This document shows positions 1 through 8,607 of a stretch of 53,223 nucleotides of DNA, piece after piece. The notes under the pieces were generated by a model. The model was given only the letters and a program-made list of their open reading frames with translations, did no database searches and was not told the origin of the DNA. Location of the stretch: assembly GCA_964639765.1 (NCBI GenBank), contig CAZXEN010000013.1, positions 1 to 53,223 of the forward strand. The letters are read 5' to 3'. Positions within the stretch are counted from its first letter, which is position 1. The number at the start of each line of letters is the position of its first letter. Origin of the DNA: Scybalousia_A sp964639765. Its GTDB lineage: Bacteria; Bacteroidota; Bacteroidia; Bacteroidales; P3. A program made the translations under genes and the position numbers.

Positions 1-365
1 CCTTTCTCCTCTGCTGCTTGTGCCATAGCCTGTGTGCAGATGGCAGCATCAATGGTAGCCACATTAAGGAAAAGATAGTTGTTCAGACTTTTGTCGGCTT
101 TGTTGATATCGCACCATTTGTTGAAACGGTTGACATCAACGCAGACAGTAAGAACAGCAGCACACTCTTCCACCATAGGCTGGTTGAAATGCAGAGGTGC
201 AAGACGTTTCTTGCCTTCTTCGCTCTGTGTTATTATGATGCTGTATAACTGCATATTGCCACAGTTGGAAGCACGCTGTCCGCAAGAAAGAATATAGTTA
301 AGTGTTTTTTCTTCTATTTTTTCTGAAGTATATTTTCTTATTGTCCTTCTATCTATTGCTTTCAT
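1..365 (-). CDS. Nitroreductase family protein, N-terminal part (runs off the window)
   Basis: The minus strand is open from an ATG at 365 to the window edge (121 codons). The start reads MKAIDRRTIRKYTSEKI, the Arg-rich FMN-phosphate-binding opening of nitroreductases (RRTIRKY, residues 6-12). RASNCGNMQ (31-39) sits where the family has its second FMN-binding segment, and DVNRF (about 77-81) is typical of NfsA-type oxidoreductases. The family reduces nitro compounds, quinones or flavins with NAD(P)H in the cytoplasm; the substrate cannot be told here. The start lies 15 bases after the stop of the hydrolase gene, so the two are probably cotranscribed. The C-terminal half is outside the window. 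Confidence 0.85.
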   Translation of the reverse strand, partial: MKAIDRRTIRKYTSEKIEEKTLNYILSCGQRASNCGNMQLYSIIITQSEEGKKRLAPLHFNQPMVEECAAVLTVCVDVNRFNKWCDINKADKSLNNYLFLNVATIDAAICTQAMAQAAEEK

Positions 366-380
366 AGTATTTGTGTTTTT

Positions 381-1028
381 TTAGAAATCAAAACCATTTA
401 TATAAGGATTGTTTGCAGATTCATAGTCAATGTCTGTCTTTGGTCCGTGACCAGAATAGATGACAGTATCCAAAGGAAGAGAGAAAAGATTTTTTCTTAT
501 GTTGCTTATCAGTAAATCCAGATCACCACCAAAAAGGTCTGTTCTTCCTATGGATTCAAAAAATATAGCATCACCGACAAATACCGCTTCGTCTTCTTTG
601 AAATAATAGGCAATACTTCCGGGAGCATGACCAGAAACATCCAAAACTTTAAAGCTTAGTTCTCCAAACTTTACCTCGCTGTTATATTCCAGAAACTTTT
701 TCTCTATGTTTGAAAAATTTTTCTCAGGGAAGCCTAAGACACCTGCAGAGATTGTGTAGTTTTCAAAAACTTTTTCTCCGTCTTTATGCATATATAGAGG
801 TACATGGTATTCTTCTGAAAGTTCTTTTGCTCCGCAAAAATGGTCCAAATGAGGGTGAGTGATAAGTATTGCCAACACTTTTAGGTTGTTTTCTTCTACA
901 AAGTTCTTCAGCTCCAAAGTTTCCATATCCACTTTATTGCCCGGGTCTATTATAACGCAATCCCTGTCATTGTTGAAAACCAGATAAGTGTTCTCTGCAA
1001 AATGATTGAAAACAAAATTTTTTATCAT
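381..1028 (-). CDS. Metallo-beta-lactamase-fold hydrolase, glyoxalase II-like
   Basis: A 215-residue protein with the zinc ligands of the metallo-beta-lactamase fold: THPHLDH (57-63), GHAPGS with His134, GDAIFFESIGRTD with Asp153, and SGHGPKT with His194. The GDAIF and GRTD segments and the short length match the hydroxyacylglutathione hydrolase-like group common in Bacteroidota, which hydrolyses thioesters or related substrates in the cytoplasm; the real substrate is unknown. I start at the ATG at 1028 instead of the in-frame TTG six bases upstream. A large hairpin (1041-1100) lies just before it, between this gene and the M23 peptidase gene on the same strand. Confidence 0.85.
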   Translation of the reverse strand: MIKNFVFNHFAENTYLVFNNDRDCVIIDPGNKVDMETLELKNFVEENNLKVLAILITHPHLDHFCGAKELSEEYHVPLYMHKDGEKVFENYTISAGVLGFPEKNFSNIEKKFLEYNSEVKFGELSFKVLDVSGHAPGSIAYYFKEDEAVFVGDAIFFESIGRTDLFGGDLDLLISNIRKNLFSLPLDTVIYSGHGPKTDIDYESANNPYINGFDF

Positions 1029-1040
1029 AACCAAAACAAA

Positions 1041-1100
1041 TTAAGGTTGCTTAATGTTATTTAACGTTCCACAACGTTATTCAACCCTAAGCAACCTTAA
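1041..1100. repeat. Nested inverted repeat (long intergenic hairpin)
   Basis: Perfect 13-base arms TTAAGGTTGCTTA (1041-1053) and TAAGCAACCTTAA (1088-1100) enclose a second inverted repeat, TAACGTT (1062-1068) and AACGTTA (1073-1079), around a 4-base loop. The segments between them also pair in part. There is no T-run on the minus side, so it is not a standard terminator. It may be an mRNA processing or stabilising element between two co-oriented genes, or a dispersed intergenic repeat. Confidence 0.7.
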
Positions 1101-1119
1101 ATAACCGATATTTATTGTT

Positions 1120-2109
1120 CTACTTTATTTTTATTTTTTGTCCAGCTTTTATCTTGTCACCTTTTATGCCGTTTATTTTCTTTAGTTGGGCAACAGTAGT
1201 GCCATGTTTCTTGGCTATCTTGTCAAGAGATTCCCCATTCTTCACCTTATATGTTGTTGTAGCAACAGAACTGCGTGAAGATTTTGATTTCTTTTTGGAA
1301 GAACTTTTGGCAAGCTGTCTTGAAGAAGATACGCCTTTGGAATATGTAGGTTTGAAATCTGAACGGGTTATATGAAATACTTCATTTTCACATTTAAGAG
1401 TGTAGTCTTTGAAATCTATGAAATGCTCCGGGTCCATGGCAGCACCAAGATAACGTATCTCCAGGTGAAGATGTGGTCCTGAACTTCTGCCTGTGGAACC
1501 TACCAATCCAATAACATCACCTGCTTTTACTCTCTGGTTTTCTTTTGCGTTGATTTTTGACATGTGTCCATAGTAAGTCTCCAAACCATTGTCGTGTCTT
1601 ACAACAACAAGATTGCCATATCCATTACACCATTTGGCATAACGGACAACACCATCAAACATGGATTTGATAGGAGAACCTGTACGCAAACCTATGTCTG
1701 TACCATAATGAAATCTGTTTCTTCTTGGTCCAAAGTGAGAAGTAAGCACACCCTCAACAGGGCAAGTAAAATATTTTTTTTGCTTTTCGTTGGTAAGTCT
1801 TACAGGTATTGAACCTGTCATATTGGAGTAATCAAATCTGTTAAGATAATGAACTATCTTGTTGTCAAAGGAAGCGTAAAGAATATCCTCTTCGCTTTCC
1901 GCTGCAGCGTCTTCTCCGTATGTGCCAAATTCTATAAGGGAGTTTCTATATTGATTGGTGTCTCTGAATATTCCAAGAGTATAGTCAGAACTTTCCTTTT
2001 CCACATTGGTACGGTTCTTCATCATACCTCTTTCGTGTACTTGGGAAAAAGCGAATAAAGGTAAGCATAAAATAACCGCAAATGCAATATTTATCTTTGT
2101 TAATTTCAT
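1120..2109 (-). CDS. Exported M23 peptidase with LysM domain
   Basis: A 329-residue exported peptidoglycan hydrolase. It begins with a signal peptide (MKLTKINIAFAVILCLPLFAFSQ-like hydrophobic run, cleavage near FAFSQ). An M23/LytM domain follows in the middle, with the zinc motifs SHFGPRRNRFHYGTDIG, YYGHMSK and GPHLHLEIR. A Ser/Lys-rich linker then leads to one C-terminal LysM domain (TYKVKNGESLDKIAKKHGT onward) that binds glycan strands. M23 enzymes cut peptide cross-bridges in the periplasm during wall growth. The start is the ATG at 2109; an in-frame ATG at 2115 is also possible. A TTG further up lies inside the promoter and is rejected. Confidence 0.88.
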   Translation of the reverse strand: MKLTKINIAFAVILCLPLFAFSQVHERGMMKNRTNVEKESSDYTLGIFRDTNQYRNSLIEFGTYGEDAAAESEEDILYASFDNKIVHYLNRFDYSNMTGSIPVRLTNEKQKKYFTCPVEGVLTSHFGPRRNRFHYGTDIGLRTGSPIKSMFDGVVRYAKWCNGYGNLVVVRHDNGLETYYGHMSKINAKENQRVKAGDVIGLVGSTGRSSGPHLHLEIRYLGAAMDPEHFIDFKDYTLKCENEVFHITRSDFKPTYSKGVSSSRQLAKSSSKKKSKSSRSSVATTTYKVKNGESLDKIAKKHGTTVAQLKKINGIKGDKIKAGQKIKIK

Positions 2110-2133
2110 ATTCATATTCTTATTTTCAAGCCT

Positions 2134-2165
2134 CAAAATTACAATATTTTTGTCAACTGACCAAA
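2134..2165 (-). promoter_or_regulatory. Bacteroidota-type promoter for the M23 peptidase gene
   Basis: On the minus strand TTTG (2165-2162), 20 bases, then TAATTTTG (2141-2134) match the phylum's -33/-7 consensus. The predicted start of transcription falls only about 15-20 bases before the ATG. Confidence 0.7.
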
Positions 2166-2268
2166 TAAAGTGCTGTATTTTTTTGCTTTTGTAAATAGTA
2201 AGTGTTGTGTTTCAGTGTTTTATTCTTTGTTTTAGCAGGGGAGAAAAGGTTTTTTCCCACCAAAAAAG

Positions 2269-3960
2269 TTAAGCTCTGTTTTTCTTTTTTGTAATGGCTT
2301 CTGTTACGTTTATGACATAATCGGCCAGTTTCTCCAACTGAGAATAAAGATTGGAGTAAAGTATTCCCTCTTTGTAGGAGTATTCATTATGGGTTATGCT
2401 TTGAGTGTGTTCTTCTCTTATCTTGTCACGGAAAGCATTTATTTTCTCTTCTATTTGGGAAGCTTTTATTCCATCAACATTGCTGTATAAATTACAAAGG
2501 TTGTTGTTCATCTCCTCCAAAGCATCTTTCACCATGTCAAATAGGGCAACAATGTTCTGGTTCTGATGTTCAGAGAAATGTATGTTGCTTTTGTCTTTGC
2601 TGTCTATTGAAAGTGAAAGCTGATAACAACTGTCGCCGATACTTTCCAGATTATCTACAATCTTAAGCATTGCTTCCATGTTCCAAGAAGCAGCCTTGGA
2701 CATCTCGTTTTCGGCAACCTTGGTAAGATAGGAAGCAATCTCCAGTTCCATTCTGTCTGTTATTTCCTCGTATTTTTCTATGCGTTGCATAAGGCTTTCT
2801 TTTTCCTTGCCGACTTGCATGGTAAACAGCTGAGGAATGAAATCATACATACGCAGAACTCTTTTTGAGAAAACTTCTATCTCTTTCTTTGCAGGCTCAA
2901 GAGCTATCTCTCCGGAATGAATCAAACCTTTGTGTATATATTCCAGACGAAAGATTTCGTCTTCTTCGTTTTCTGGTAGAATTTTGTTGAGTATCTTGAC
3001 CATTTTAGGAATAAAACCAACAAGCAAGCCTGTGTTGGCAAGATTGAAGAACGTATGGAATAAAGATAATGCTACAGGTATAGCAGTTGCATGCATTGTA
3101 GGGTCTCCTAAACCAACAGATTCAGAAAACTTGTCAATAAAGAAAGTTACAGGATAAAATAAAACAAGCATCCAAGTAACACCGATAAGATTGAAAAGAA
3201 GATGGGCTCGTGCTGCTCTTTTAGCTGTACGGTTGGCAACCATTGCAGCTATGTTGGCAGTAACAGTTGTTCCAATATTCTCTCCTAAACATAAAGCACA
3301 AGCCATTTCAAAACTTATTAATCCTTTGCTACACATAACCAATGTTATTGCCATCATTGCGGAAGAGGATTGCAAGATAATGGTTGCAGCACTACCTATA
3401 AGAACAAAAAGAATGATAGACAGATAACCATAATTGGAAAGAGAGGAAATAGCATTTACCACTCCGCTATATTCTGGTTGTGTAAAGTCTGGCACTTGTG
3501 ACTGCATAAGTCCAAGCCCATAAAACAACAAAGCAAACCCTATGAGGAAACTTCCAAGAGTCTTGTATTTCTTTGTGAACATCAATGGTGTTGCAATGGC
3601 AATTAAAGGAAGGCATAACGCAACTACAGAAACCTGAAATCCAAGAATGGATACAATCCATGCTGTTATGGTAGTACCGATATTTGCTCCCATAATAACA
3701 GATATAGCTCCTTCCAAAGAAATCAGACCAGCATTAACAAAAGAAACAACCATAACTATGGTTGCCGCTGATGCTTGAATAACACTTGTTACTCCTATAC
3801 CTGTAAGTATTCCTTTGAATCTGTTTGAAGTCATTTTCGCCAGTAACCCTCGGAGAGAAGACCCGGCAAGTTTCTGGATAGAGTCACTCATTACGGTCAT
3901 TCCATAAAGAAACATCCCCAAAGCTCCTATCAGAGTTAGAAAATAAAGTATTGTTCCCAT
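2269..3960 (-). CDS. Na/Pi cotransporter family protein with PhoU-like C-terminal domain
   Basis: A 563-residue inner-membrane protein. The N-terminal two thirds carry the two inverted NptA/PF02690 repeats, seen as GVTSVIQASAATIVMVV (about 55-72) and LQSSSAMMAITLVM (about 196-209), with about eight to nine hydrophobic helices. The C-terminal third (about 340-560) is hydrophilic and helical with the spacing of PhoU domains. Members import phosphate with sodium; in bacteria the PhoU tail probably links transport to phosphate signalling. Length fits the family (530-600). It has its own strong promoter and no close co-oriented partner. Confidence 0.88.
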   Translation of the reverse strand: MGTILYFLTLIGALGMFLYGMTVMSDSIQKLAGSSLRGLLAKMTSNRFKGILTGIGVTSVIQASAATIVMVVSFVNAGLISLEGAISVIMGANIGTTITAWIVSILGFQVSVVALCLPLIAIATPLMFTKKYKTLGSFLIGFALLFYGLGLMQSQVPDFTQPEYSGVVNAISSLSNYGYLSIILFVLIGSAATIILQSSSAMMAITLVMCSKGLISFEMACALCLGENIGTTVTANIAAMVANRTAKRAARAHLLFNLIGVTWMLVLFYPVTFFIDKFSESVGLGDPTMHATAIPVALSLFHTFFNLANTGLLVGFIPKMVKILNKILPENEEDEIFRLEYIHKGLIHSGEIALEPAKKEIEVFSKRVLRMYDFIPQLFTMQVGKEKESLMQRIEKYEEITDRMELEIASYLTKVAENEMSKAASWNMEAMLKIVDNLESIGDSCYQLSLSIDSKDKSNIHFSEHQNQNIVALFDMVKDALEEMNNNLCNLYSNVDGIKASQIEEKINAFRDKIREEHTQSITHNEYSYKEGILYSNLYSQLEKLADYVINVTEAITKKKNRA

Positions 3961-3986
3961 AATTTGTGTGTCTTATATTTCGTTTG

Positions 3987-4017
3987 CAAAGGTACAATAA
4001 TTTCACATCACAGCAAA
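3987..4017 (-). promoter_or_regulatory. Promoter for the Na/Pi cotransporter gene
   Basis: Minus-strand TTTG (4017-4014), exactly 19 bases, TACCTTTG (3994-3987): a perfect match to TTTG-N19-TAnnTTTG, about 27 bases before the ATG at 3960. Confidence 0.8.
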
Positions 4018-4081
4018 GAGATATATCCAAAATTTTGAATGCATTTAGAAATAATCTGCTTTTGTAGACATTCTTTGATGA

Positions 4082-4906
4082 TTACAGTTTGTCTATTTCG
4101 TTTGTTACCTGTTTAATACGCTTTAGCTTGATTAAAAGATTTTCTACTTTGGATAGCTCCAACATGTTTTTGCCATCGCTTTTTGCTTCGTTAGGATTTG
4201 GATGTGTTTCCATAAATATTCCGTCTGCTCCAACTGCTATCGCTGCCTTTGCTATTGTTTCTATCATTTGAGGATCACCCCCTGAGACTCCTGCGGTCTG
4301 ATTTGGTTTCTGTAAAGAGTGAGTAATATCCATAACTACTGGAACGTTGAAACTTTTCATTGTTGGAATACTTCTAAAATCTACAATAAGATCCTGGTAT
4401 CCAAAGAAAGTACCTCTGTCTGTGAGCATGGCGTTTTCGTTTCCAGACTGTAGAACCTTATCAAGAGTAAAAAGCATGCTCTCTGCAGAGAGAAACTGTC
4501 CTTTCTTTATATTTACTATTCTTTGTGTCTTGGCTGCAGCCACAAGTAATTCTGTTTGTCTGCAAAGAAAGGCAGGAATCTGTATAATATCCGCAACATC
4601 GGAAACAAATTCAGCTTCTCTTGTTTCGTGTATGTCTGTAACTATTGGAAGGTTGAAGCGTTTTTTTATTTCAGCAAGGACTTTCAATCCTTTTTCATCT
4701 CCAATGCCTGTGAAAGAATCCAGACGGGAACGGTTTGCTTTTTTGTATGATGCCTTAAAAACAAAAGGGATATTTAACCTGTCTGTAATATCTTTAAGAG
4801 TTTCTGCTATCTGCAAAGGAGAAGTCTCATCTTCTATTACACAAGGGCCGGCCAAAAGAAAAAAAGTAGGGCTTTCTCTTAGACTATTATATAATTCATT
4901 TGTCAT
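4082..4906 (-). CDS. kdsA: 3-deoxy-8-phosphooctulonate synthase
   Basis: A 274-residue cytoplasmic enzyme that condenses arabinose 5-phosphate and phosphoenolpyruvate to KDO 8-phosphate, the first committed step to the KDO of LPS. Diagnostic segments: LLAGPCVIED (about 17-26), FKASYKKANRSR (about 50-61), TDIHE, QIPAFLCRQTEL, LTDRGTFFGYQDL, VVMDITHSLQKPNQ and GIFMETHPNP. Length is normal. It is divergent from the small gene at 4998, about 90 bases away. It shows the cell makes an LPS-type outer membrane. Confidence 0.97.
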   Translation of the reverse strand: MTNELYNSLRESPTFFLLAGPCVIEDETSPLQIAETLKDITDRLNIPFVFKASYKKANRSRLDSFTGIGDEKGLKVLAEIKKRFNLPIVTDIHETREAEFVSDVADIIQIPAFLCRQTELLVAAAKTQRIVNIKKGQFLSAESMLFTLDKVLQSGNENAMLTDRGTFFGYQDLIVDFRSIPTMKSFNVPVVMDITHSLQKPNQTAGVSGGDPQMIETIAKAAIAVGADGIFMETHPNPNEAKSDGKNMLELSKVENLLIKLKRIKQVTNEIDKL

Positions 4907-4945
4907 AATTTTGTATTTATATGCTTATAATTTAAAAAATTATAC

Positions 4946-4953
4946 TAATTTTG
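4946..4953 (+). promoter_or_regulatory. Probable -7 element for the small gene at 4998
   Basis: TAATTTTG on the plus strand, 45 bases before the ATG, fits TAnnTTTG. I see no good -33 TTTG at the expected distance, so this is tentative. Confidence 0.35.
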
Positions 4954-4997
4954 GCAAGTTAAAAAATAATACTTTGCCAACAAATTAAAATGCAAAG

Positions 4998-5243
4998 ATG
5001 AGAAAAAAAACTAACATAGCAAATAAAAAACATCTTAGTCTGCAAATAAATCTTACAGCAAAGGATTCCATTTTGCTAAAAAGATACTGCGAACTAAACG
5101 GTTTGAAACCAAAAATGACAGTAAAAAAAGTTTTGCACGATTTTCTTGTAGAGAATGTCAATATGCCAGAAGAAGAAATAAAAAATCAATTATCTTTGTT
5201 TGAGGCAAGGGAAACAGATTTGTTCGATTATATACATAATTGA
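4998..5243 (+). CDS. Small basic protein of unknown function
   Basis: An 81-residue protein with a lysine-rich N-terminus (MRKKTNIANKKH). A beta-strand-like stretch (LSLQINLTAKDS) is followed by two predicted helices, and the tail is acidic (SLFEARETDLFDYIHN). The strand-helix-helix order recalls ribbon-helix-helix DNA-binding proteins, but I do not recognise a family. The start is fixed because the ATG eight bases upstream hits a stop after three codons. It is divergent from kdsA and converges on rnc with two bases between the stops. The lack of a signal peptide suggests a cytoplasmic protein. Confidence 0.6.
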   Translation: MRKKTNIANKKHLSLQINLTAKDSILLKRYCELNGLKPKMTVKKVLHDFLVENVNMPEEEIKNQLSLFEARETDLFDYIHN

Positions 5244-5245
5244 TT

Positions 5246-5983
5246 TTACTCTGCAGTAATAATACCTTCTTGTATAAATCTCTTATATGTTTTTTCTGAA
5301 GCCAACTGTTCCGCTGCTTTTATTGAAAAATCAAAAGCATCTTCAAGTTTTTCTCCATTGATAAATACAGCAGCATGATACCTTTTTCTGTTATTGGGAG
5401 TCTCTTCCACGTCTAAAACTTGAAATGCTATTTGTTTTCGGTTTTTCTGACACCAGTCTATTATTTTACTTTTATAGTTCCAGTCCTTTTTCTCTATTTC
5501 TGCAACATCTATATAAAGAGTAAGGATTCTATTTACAAGAATATCATAGGTCTTTTTGTAACCTTTGTCCAAATACAAGGCACCGGTTAATGCTTCAAAC
5601 GCATTTCCTGTCATTGAAGTAAAATTTGTGTTTGTACCCTTGCTGTATTCAACCAAATCTTTCAGACCTATTTTTCTTCCTAAGGCATTAAGACTTGCGC
5701 GGGAGACTATTTTTGCCCTCATTTCGGTAAGAAAACCTTCGCCTTGATGGGGATATTTTTGAAACAAAAAATGTCCTACAACAGTACTCAATACCGTATC
5801 TCCAAGATACTCCAAGCGTTCATTGTTTATCTTGTTGCCGTTTGAATCCAAATGGGAACGAGACTTGTGTGTCAGAGCTGTTTTGTACAAAAAAATATTC
5901 TCGGGTTTACACCCAAGAACATTTTTTAAAAACTTTATTATAGATTTCTCTTGTTCGTCTCTGTGTTTTTTGAACAAGAACAT
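5246..5983 (-). CDS. rnc: Ribonuclease III
   Basis: A 245-residue double-stranded-RNA endonuclease that matures rRNA and some mRNAs. The catalytic domain has the signature NERLEYLGDTVLSTVVG (about 53-69), FLTEMRAKIVSR, and GNAFEALTGALYLDKGY (about 126-142), supplying the acidic metal ligands. The C-terminal part (about 165-240) is a double-stranded-RNA-binding domain ending in KAAEQLASEKTYKRF. Its ATG overlaps the stop of fabF (TAATG), which implies translational coupling. The order acpP-fabF-rnc is widely conserved. Confidence 0.96.
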   Translation of the reverse strand: MFLFKKHRDEQEKSIIKFLKNVLGCKPENIFLYKTALTHKSRSHLDSNGNKINNERLEYLGDTVLSTVVGHFLFQKYPHQGEGFLTEMRAKIVSRASLNALGRKIGLKDLVEYSKGTNTNFTSMTGNAFEALTGALYLDKGYKKTYDILVNRILTLYIDVAEIEKKDWNYKSKIIDWCQKNRKQIAFQVLDVEETPNNRKRYHAAVFINGEKLEDAFDFSIKAAEQLASEKTYKRFIQEGIITAE

Positions 5984-7227
5984 TACTCAGCAAACTTTTT
6001 GAATGCCAATGATGCATTGTGTCCACCAAAACCAAATGTATTACTTATAGCAGCAGTAATATTTCTTTCTTGTGCTTTATTGAAAGTATAATTTAGTTTA
6101 GGCAATTCTTCATCATCAGTGAAGTGGTTAATTGTAGGAGGAACAATACCATTCTTTATAGCCAATGCTGTTGCTATTGCTTCTATTGCACCAGCTGCAC
6201 CCAAAAGGTGTCCTGTCATTGACTTGGTAGAATTGATATTTATATTCTTTGCATGATCGCCAAATAAACCTGTAATGGCTTTTACTTCAGCAATATCACC
6301 CAAAGGAGTAGATGTTCCGTGCGTGTTGATGTGATGAACATCTTCAAGGTTAAGACCTCCTTCTTCCAAAGCAAGACGCATAGCTCTCATAGTGCATTTG
6401 CCTTCTGGATGAGGAGCAGTCATGTGATAAGCATCAGCTGTTAATCCTGCACCAACCAGTTCTGCATATATCTTAGCACCTCTTGCTTTTGCGTGTTCAT
6501 ATTCTTCTATAACCAAAGCACCGGCTCCTTCTCCCAAAACAAAACCGTCTCTGTCTTTATCAAAAGGACGAGAAGCCGTCTTAGGGTCATCGTTTCTTTG
6601 GCTTATAGCTTTCATGGAAGAAAAACCACCAAGTCCAGCATGGGTAATAGCAGCTTCACTACCACCACAAACCATCATTGTAGCTTTACCTAATTTTATA
6701 AACATAAAAGCTTGAGCTATTGCATGAGCAGAAGAAGCACATGCTGAAACTGTAGCAAAATTAGGCCCTTCCAAACCATGCTTTATAGAAATATGACCTG
6801 CGCAAATATCAGCAATCATCTTTGGAATAAAGAAAGGAGAGAATCTTAAAGCGCCATCGCCTTTAACAAATCCCGTAATTTCTTCTTCGAAAGTAAGTAT
6901 TCCGCCTATACCAGAAGCCCAAATAACTCCTGAATTTTCTTTGTCAAGAGTATCCATGTTAAGACCACTGTCTTCTATAGCTTCATCAGCGGCAACAATA
7001 CCATATTGAGAGAATAAATCGTATTTTCTTATTTCTTTTCTGTCAAAATACTTTCCGCCATCAAAATCTTTGACCTCACAGGCAAAAGTTGTTTTTGCTT
7101 GTGAAGCGTCAAAGTGAGTAATAGGCGCACCGCCACTTACTCCGTTAATTAAGCCGTTCCAATAATTTGGAACGCCATTACCTATCGGAGTAAGGGCTCC
7201 TAAGCCTGTAATTACAACGCGTTTCAT
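5983..7227 (-). CDS. fabF: Beta-ketoacyl-ACP synthase II
   Basis: A 414-residue condensing enzyme that extends acyl-ACP with malonyl-ACP in fatty acid synthesis. The active-site triad is intact: Cys163 (TVSACASSAHA), His303 (NTHGTSTPLGD) and His340 (KSMTGHLLGAAGA), the same numbering as the E. coli enzyme. It follows acpP by 23 bases and overlaps rnc by one base. Transcription probably starts at the acpP promoter. Confidence 0.97.
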   Translation of the reverse strand: MKRVVITGLGALTPIGNGVPNYWNGLINGVSGGAPITHFDASQAKTTFACEVKDFDGGKYFDRKEIRKYDLFSQYGIVAADEAIEDSGLNMDTLDKENSGVIWASGIGGILTFEEEITGFVKGDGALRFSPFFIPKMIADICAGHISIKHGLEGPNFATVSACASSAHAIAQAFMFIKLGKATMMVCGGSEAAITHAGLGGFSSMKAISQRNDDPKTASRPFDKDRDGFVLGEGAGALVIEEYEHAKARGAKIYAELVGAGLTADAYHMTAPHPEGKCTMRAMRLALEEGGLNLEDVHHINTHGTSTPLGDIAEVKAITGLFGDHAKNININSTKSMTGHLLGAAGAIEAIATALAIKNGIVPPTINHFTDDEELPKLNYTFNKAQERNITAAISNTFGFGGHNASLAFKKFAE

Positions 7228-7250
7228 TCCTAAATAATTTAATTAGGGAT

Positions 7251-7490
7251 TTATTTAGTAGCGTTTTCAATGTAAGCAATAGCATCGCCAACTGTAGCTA
7301 TTTTCTCAGCTTGATCGTCAGGAATTGATATGTTGAATTCCTTTTCAAGTTCCATAATCAACTCAACTGTATCCAAAGAATCAGCTCCCAAATCGCTAGT
7401 AAAGTTCGCTTCAGGTTTAACTTGATTTTCTTCTACTCCTAACTTATCTACTACGATAGCTATTACTTTTTTTGTAATTTCTTCAGACAT
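7251..7490 (-). CDS. acpP: Acyl carrier protein
   Basis: A 79-residue acidic protein with the phosphopantetheine attachment site GADSLDTVELIMELE (Ser38). It carries growing acyl chains for fatty acid and lipid A synthesis and is the direct partner of the FabF encoded next to it. It is the first gene of the acpP-fabF-rnc unit. Confidence 0.97.
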   Translation of the reverse strand: MSEEITKKVIAIVVDKLGVEENQVKPEANFTSDLGADSLDTVELIMELEKEFNISIPDDQAEKIATVGDAIAYIENATK

Positions 7491-7527
7491 AATCTTAAAA
7501 TTTTTTAAAAGTTTATAAATTGGAATG

Positions 7528-7558
7528 CAAAGAAAAACATTTTATATGAATTGACAAA
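7528..7558 (-). promoter_or_regulatory. Promoter of the acpP-fabF-rnc operon
   Basis: Minus-strand TTTG (7558-7555), 19 bases, TTTCTTTG (7535-7528). One mismatch to TAnnTTTG (second base). It lies about 38 bases before the acpP ATG. Confidence 0.55.
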
Positions 7559-7574
7559 AAAAAACTACAACAAA

Positions 7575-7594
7575 ATGACATCTTTTAGTGTCAT
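7575..7594. promoter_or_regulatory. Dyad symmetry upstream of the acpP promoter
   Basis: ATGACA (7575-7580) and TGTCAT (7589-7594) form an inverted repeat with an 8-base spacer, just upstream of the -33 element. The position suits a regulator of fatty acid synthesis, but this is inference from symmetry alone. Confidence 0.3.
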
Positions 7595-7731
7595 ATATCT
7601 AAAAAACAGATGTTTAACTTTTTGTTAATTTGGATACTTTTTTGGATTGTTTTGGTGTTTTTTCGTTTTCTAAAGTCTGTTTTTATTCAAAAAAAACTCA
7701 AATTTTGCCCAAAAGGAGAAAAAAACGAAAT

Positions 7732-8607
7732 TTATTCATCAATTTTCACCTTTCTGTTCAGAGAAAATTCAAATCGGCATTTCTGTACCTCGTTTTTATA
7801 AGCTCCGTCTTCCTTGTTTCCTAAGCCGACTGCACCAAAATAGAACAATTTCCCTTCGTTTTCTTTTGTTCTCTTTGTGTCCTCATATAAAAACCACCAT
7901 TTTCCTTCTTCATCTACATACCATCTTAGCCATGTGCCCAGTCTTGTATCGCTTGTTCCAAAGTTGTGAGTATTTGTATTTGTCCTTTTGTCAATGCTTG
8001 TTGTTATCTTCTTTATGTTCGCTGAATAGTTGTTTATGTATGTGGCATTCCAGCGAGGGTTTCTTACTCCAGAATAAAACCATCTTCTGATAAACATAGG
8101 CAGATTGGATTTGTAACTTTGGGGAACTCCTCCGTCTTCGACGGGATTATCGGTGTCTCCATACAACCATAGTTTATAGTACCCATTGCCAAGACATTCT
8201 TTTATCTCTTCTTTGTCAATTACCCCGTTTGTTATATCCTTGCCGATGTTTTCTATGTTCTCAAGGTTCTTTTCCTTATATAGTTCAGTGAGTTTGTTTG
8301 TTATCTTTTTTCTGCACAGATAATATCCTACATAACAAAAAGGTGCAGTTATCTGTCCATACAGAGTCTCAATAAACAGTTTTGTATATCTTGCATAGCA
8401 GTCCCGTTTCTCTTTTCTGTTTTCTTTGCTTTCAAAATAATCTTTCCACAAAACTTTAATCATAGAATTGTTTTCCTGTTCCTCCAGTGAGGCATCTTGC
8501 GTGGTATATGTAGTATCAGCCTTGGACAAAACAATAACAACGTCTTGCTGACCAAAGACAGCAAAAACATTTATGATACAAAAGACAAATACTGCAATCC
8601 TATCCAT
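7732..8607 (-). CDS. Orphan protein with phage-like (possibly DUF7338-type) C-terminus
   Basis: A 291-residue protein I cannot assign firmly. The N-terminus (MDRIAVFVFCIINVFAVFGQQ) looks like a signal peptide. The middle is charged and Lys-rich. The C-terminal half is rich in Trp, Tyr and Asn: LWLYGDTDNPVEDGG, FIRRWFYSGVRNPRWN, GTWLRWYVDEEGKWWFLY. From memory this layout (a D-NP segment, then RNP-N, then an aromatic strand series) resembles phage proteins of the DUF7338 type; a profile search would settle it. It sits alone between housekeeping genes, and its start codon overlaps one end of a 20-bp palindrome. A stranded prophage gene or an exported protein of unknown role are both possible. 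Confidence 0.6.
   Translation of the reverse strand: MDRIAVFVFCIINVFAVFGQQDVVIVLSKADTTYTTQDASLEEQENNSMIKVLWKDYFESKENRKEKRDCYARYTKLFIETLYGQITAPFCYVGYYLCRKKITNKLTELYKEKNLENIENIGKDITNGVIDKEEIKECLGNGYYKLWLYGDTDNPVEDGGVPQSYKSNLPMFIRRWFYSGVRNPRWNATYINNYSANIKKITTSIDKRTNTNTHNFGTSDTRLGTWLRWYVDEEGKWWFLYEDTKRTKENEGKLFYFGAVGLGNKEDGAYKNEVQKCRFEFSLNRKVKIDE

Noticed and set aside
1115..1375. Many ORFs of 60-200 codons opposite or inside real genes
   Set aside because: They overlap well-supported genes in other frames, lack start signals and have low-complexity translations.
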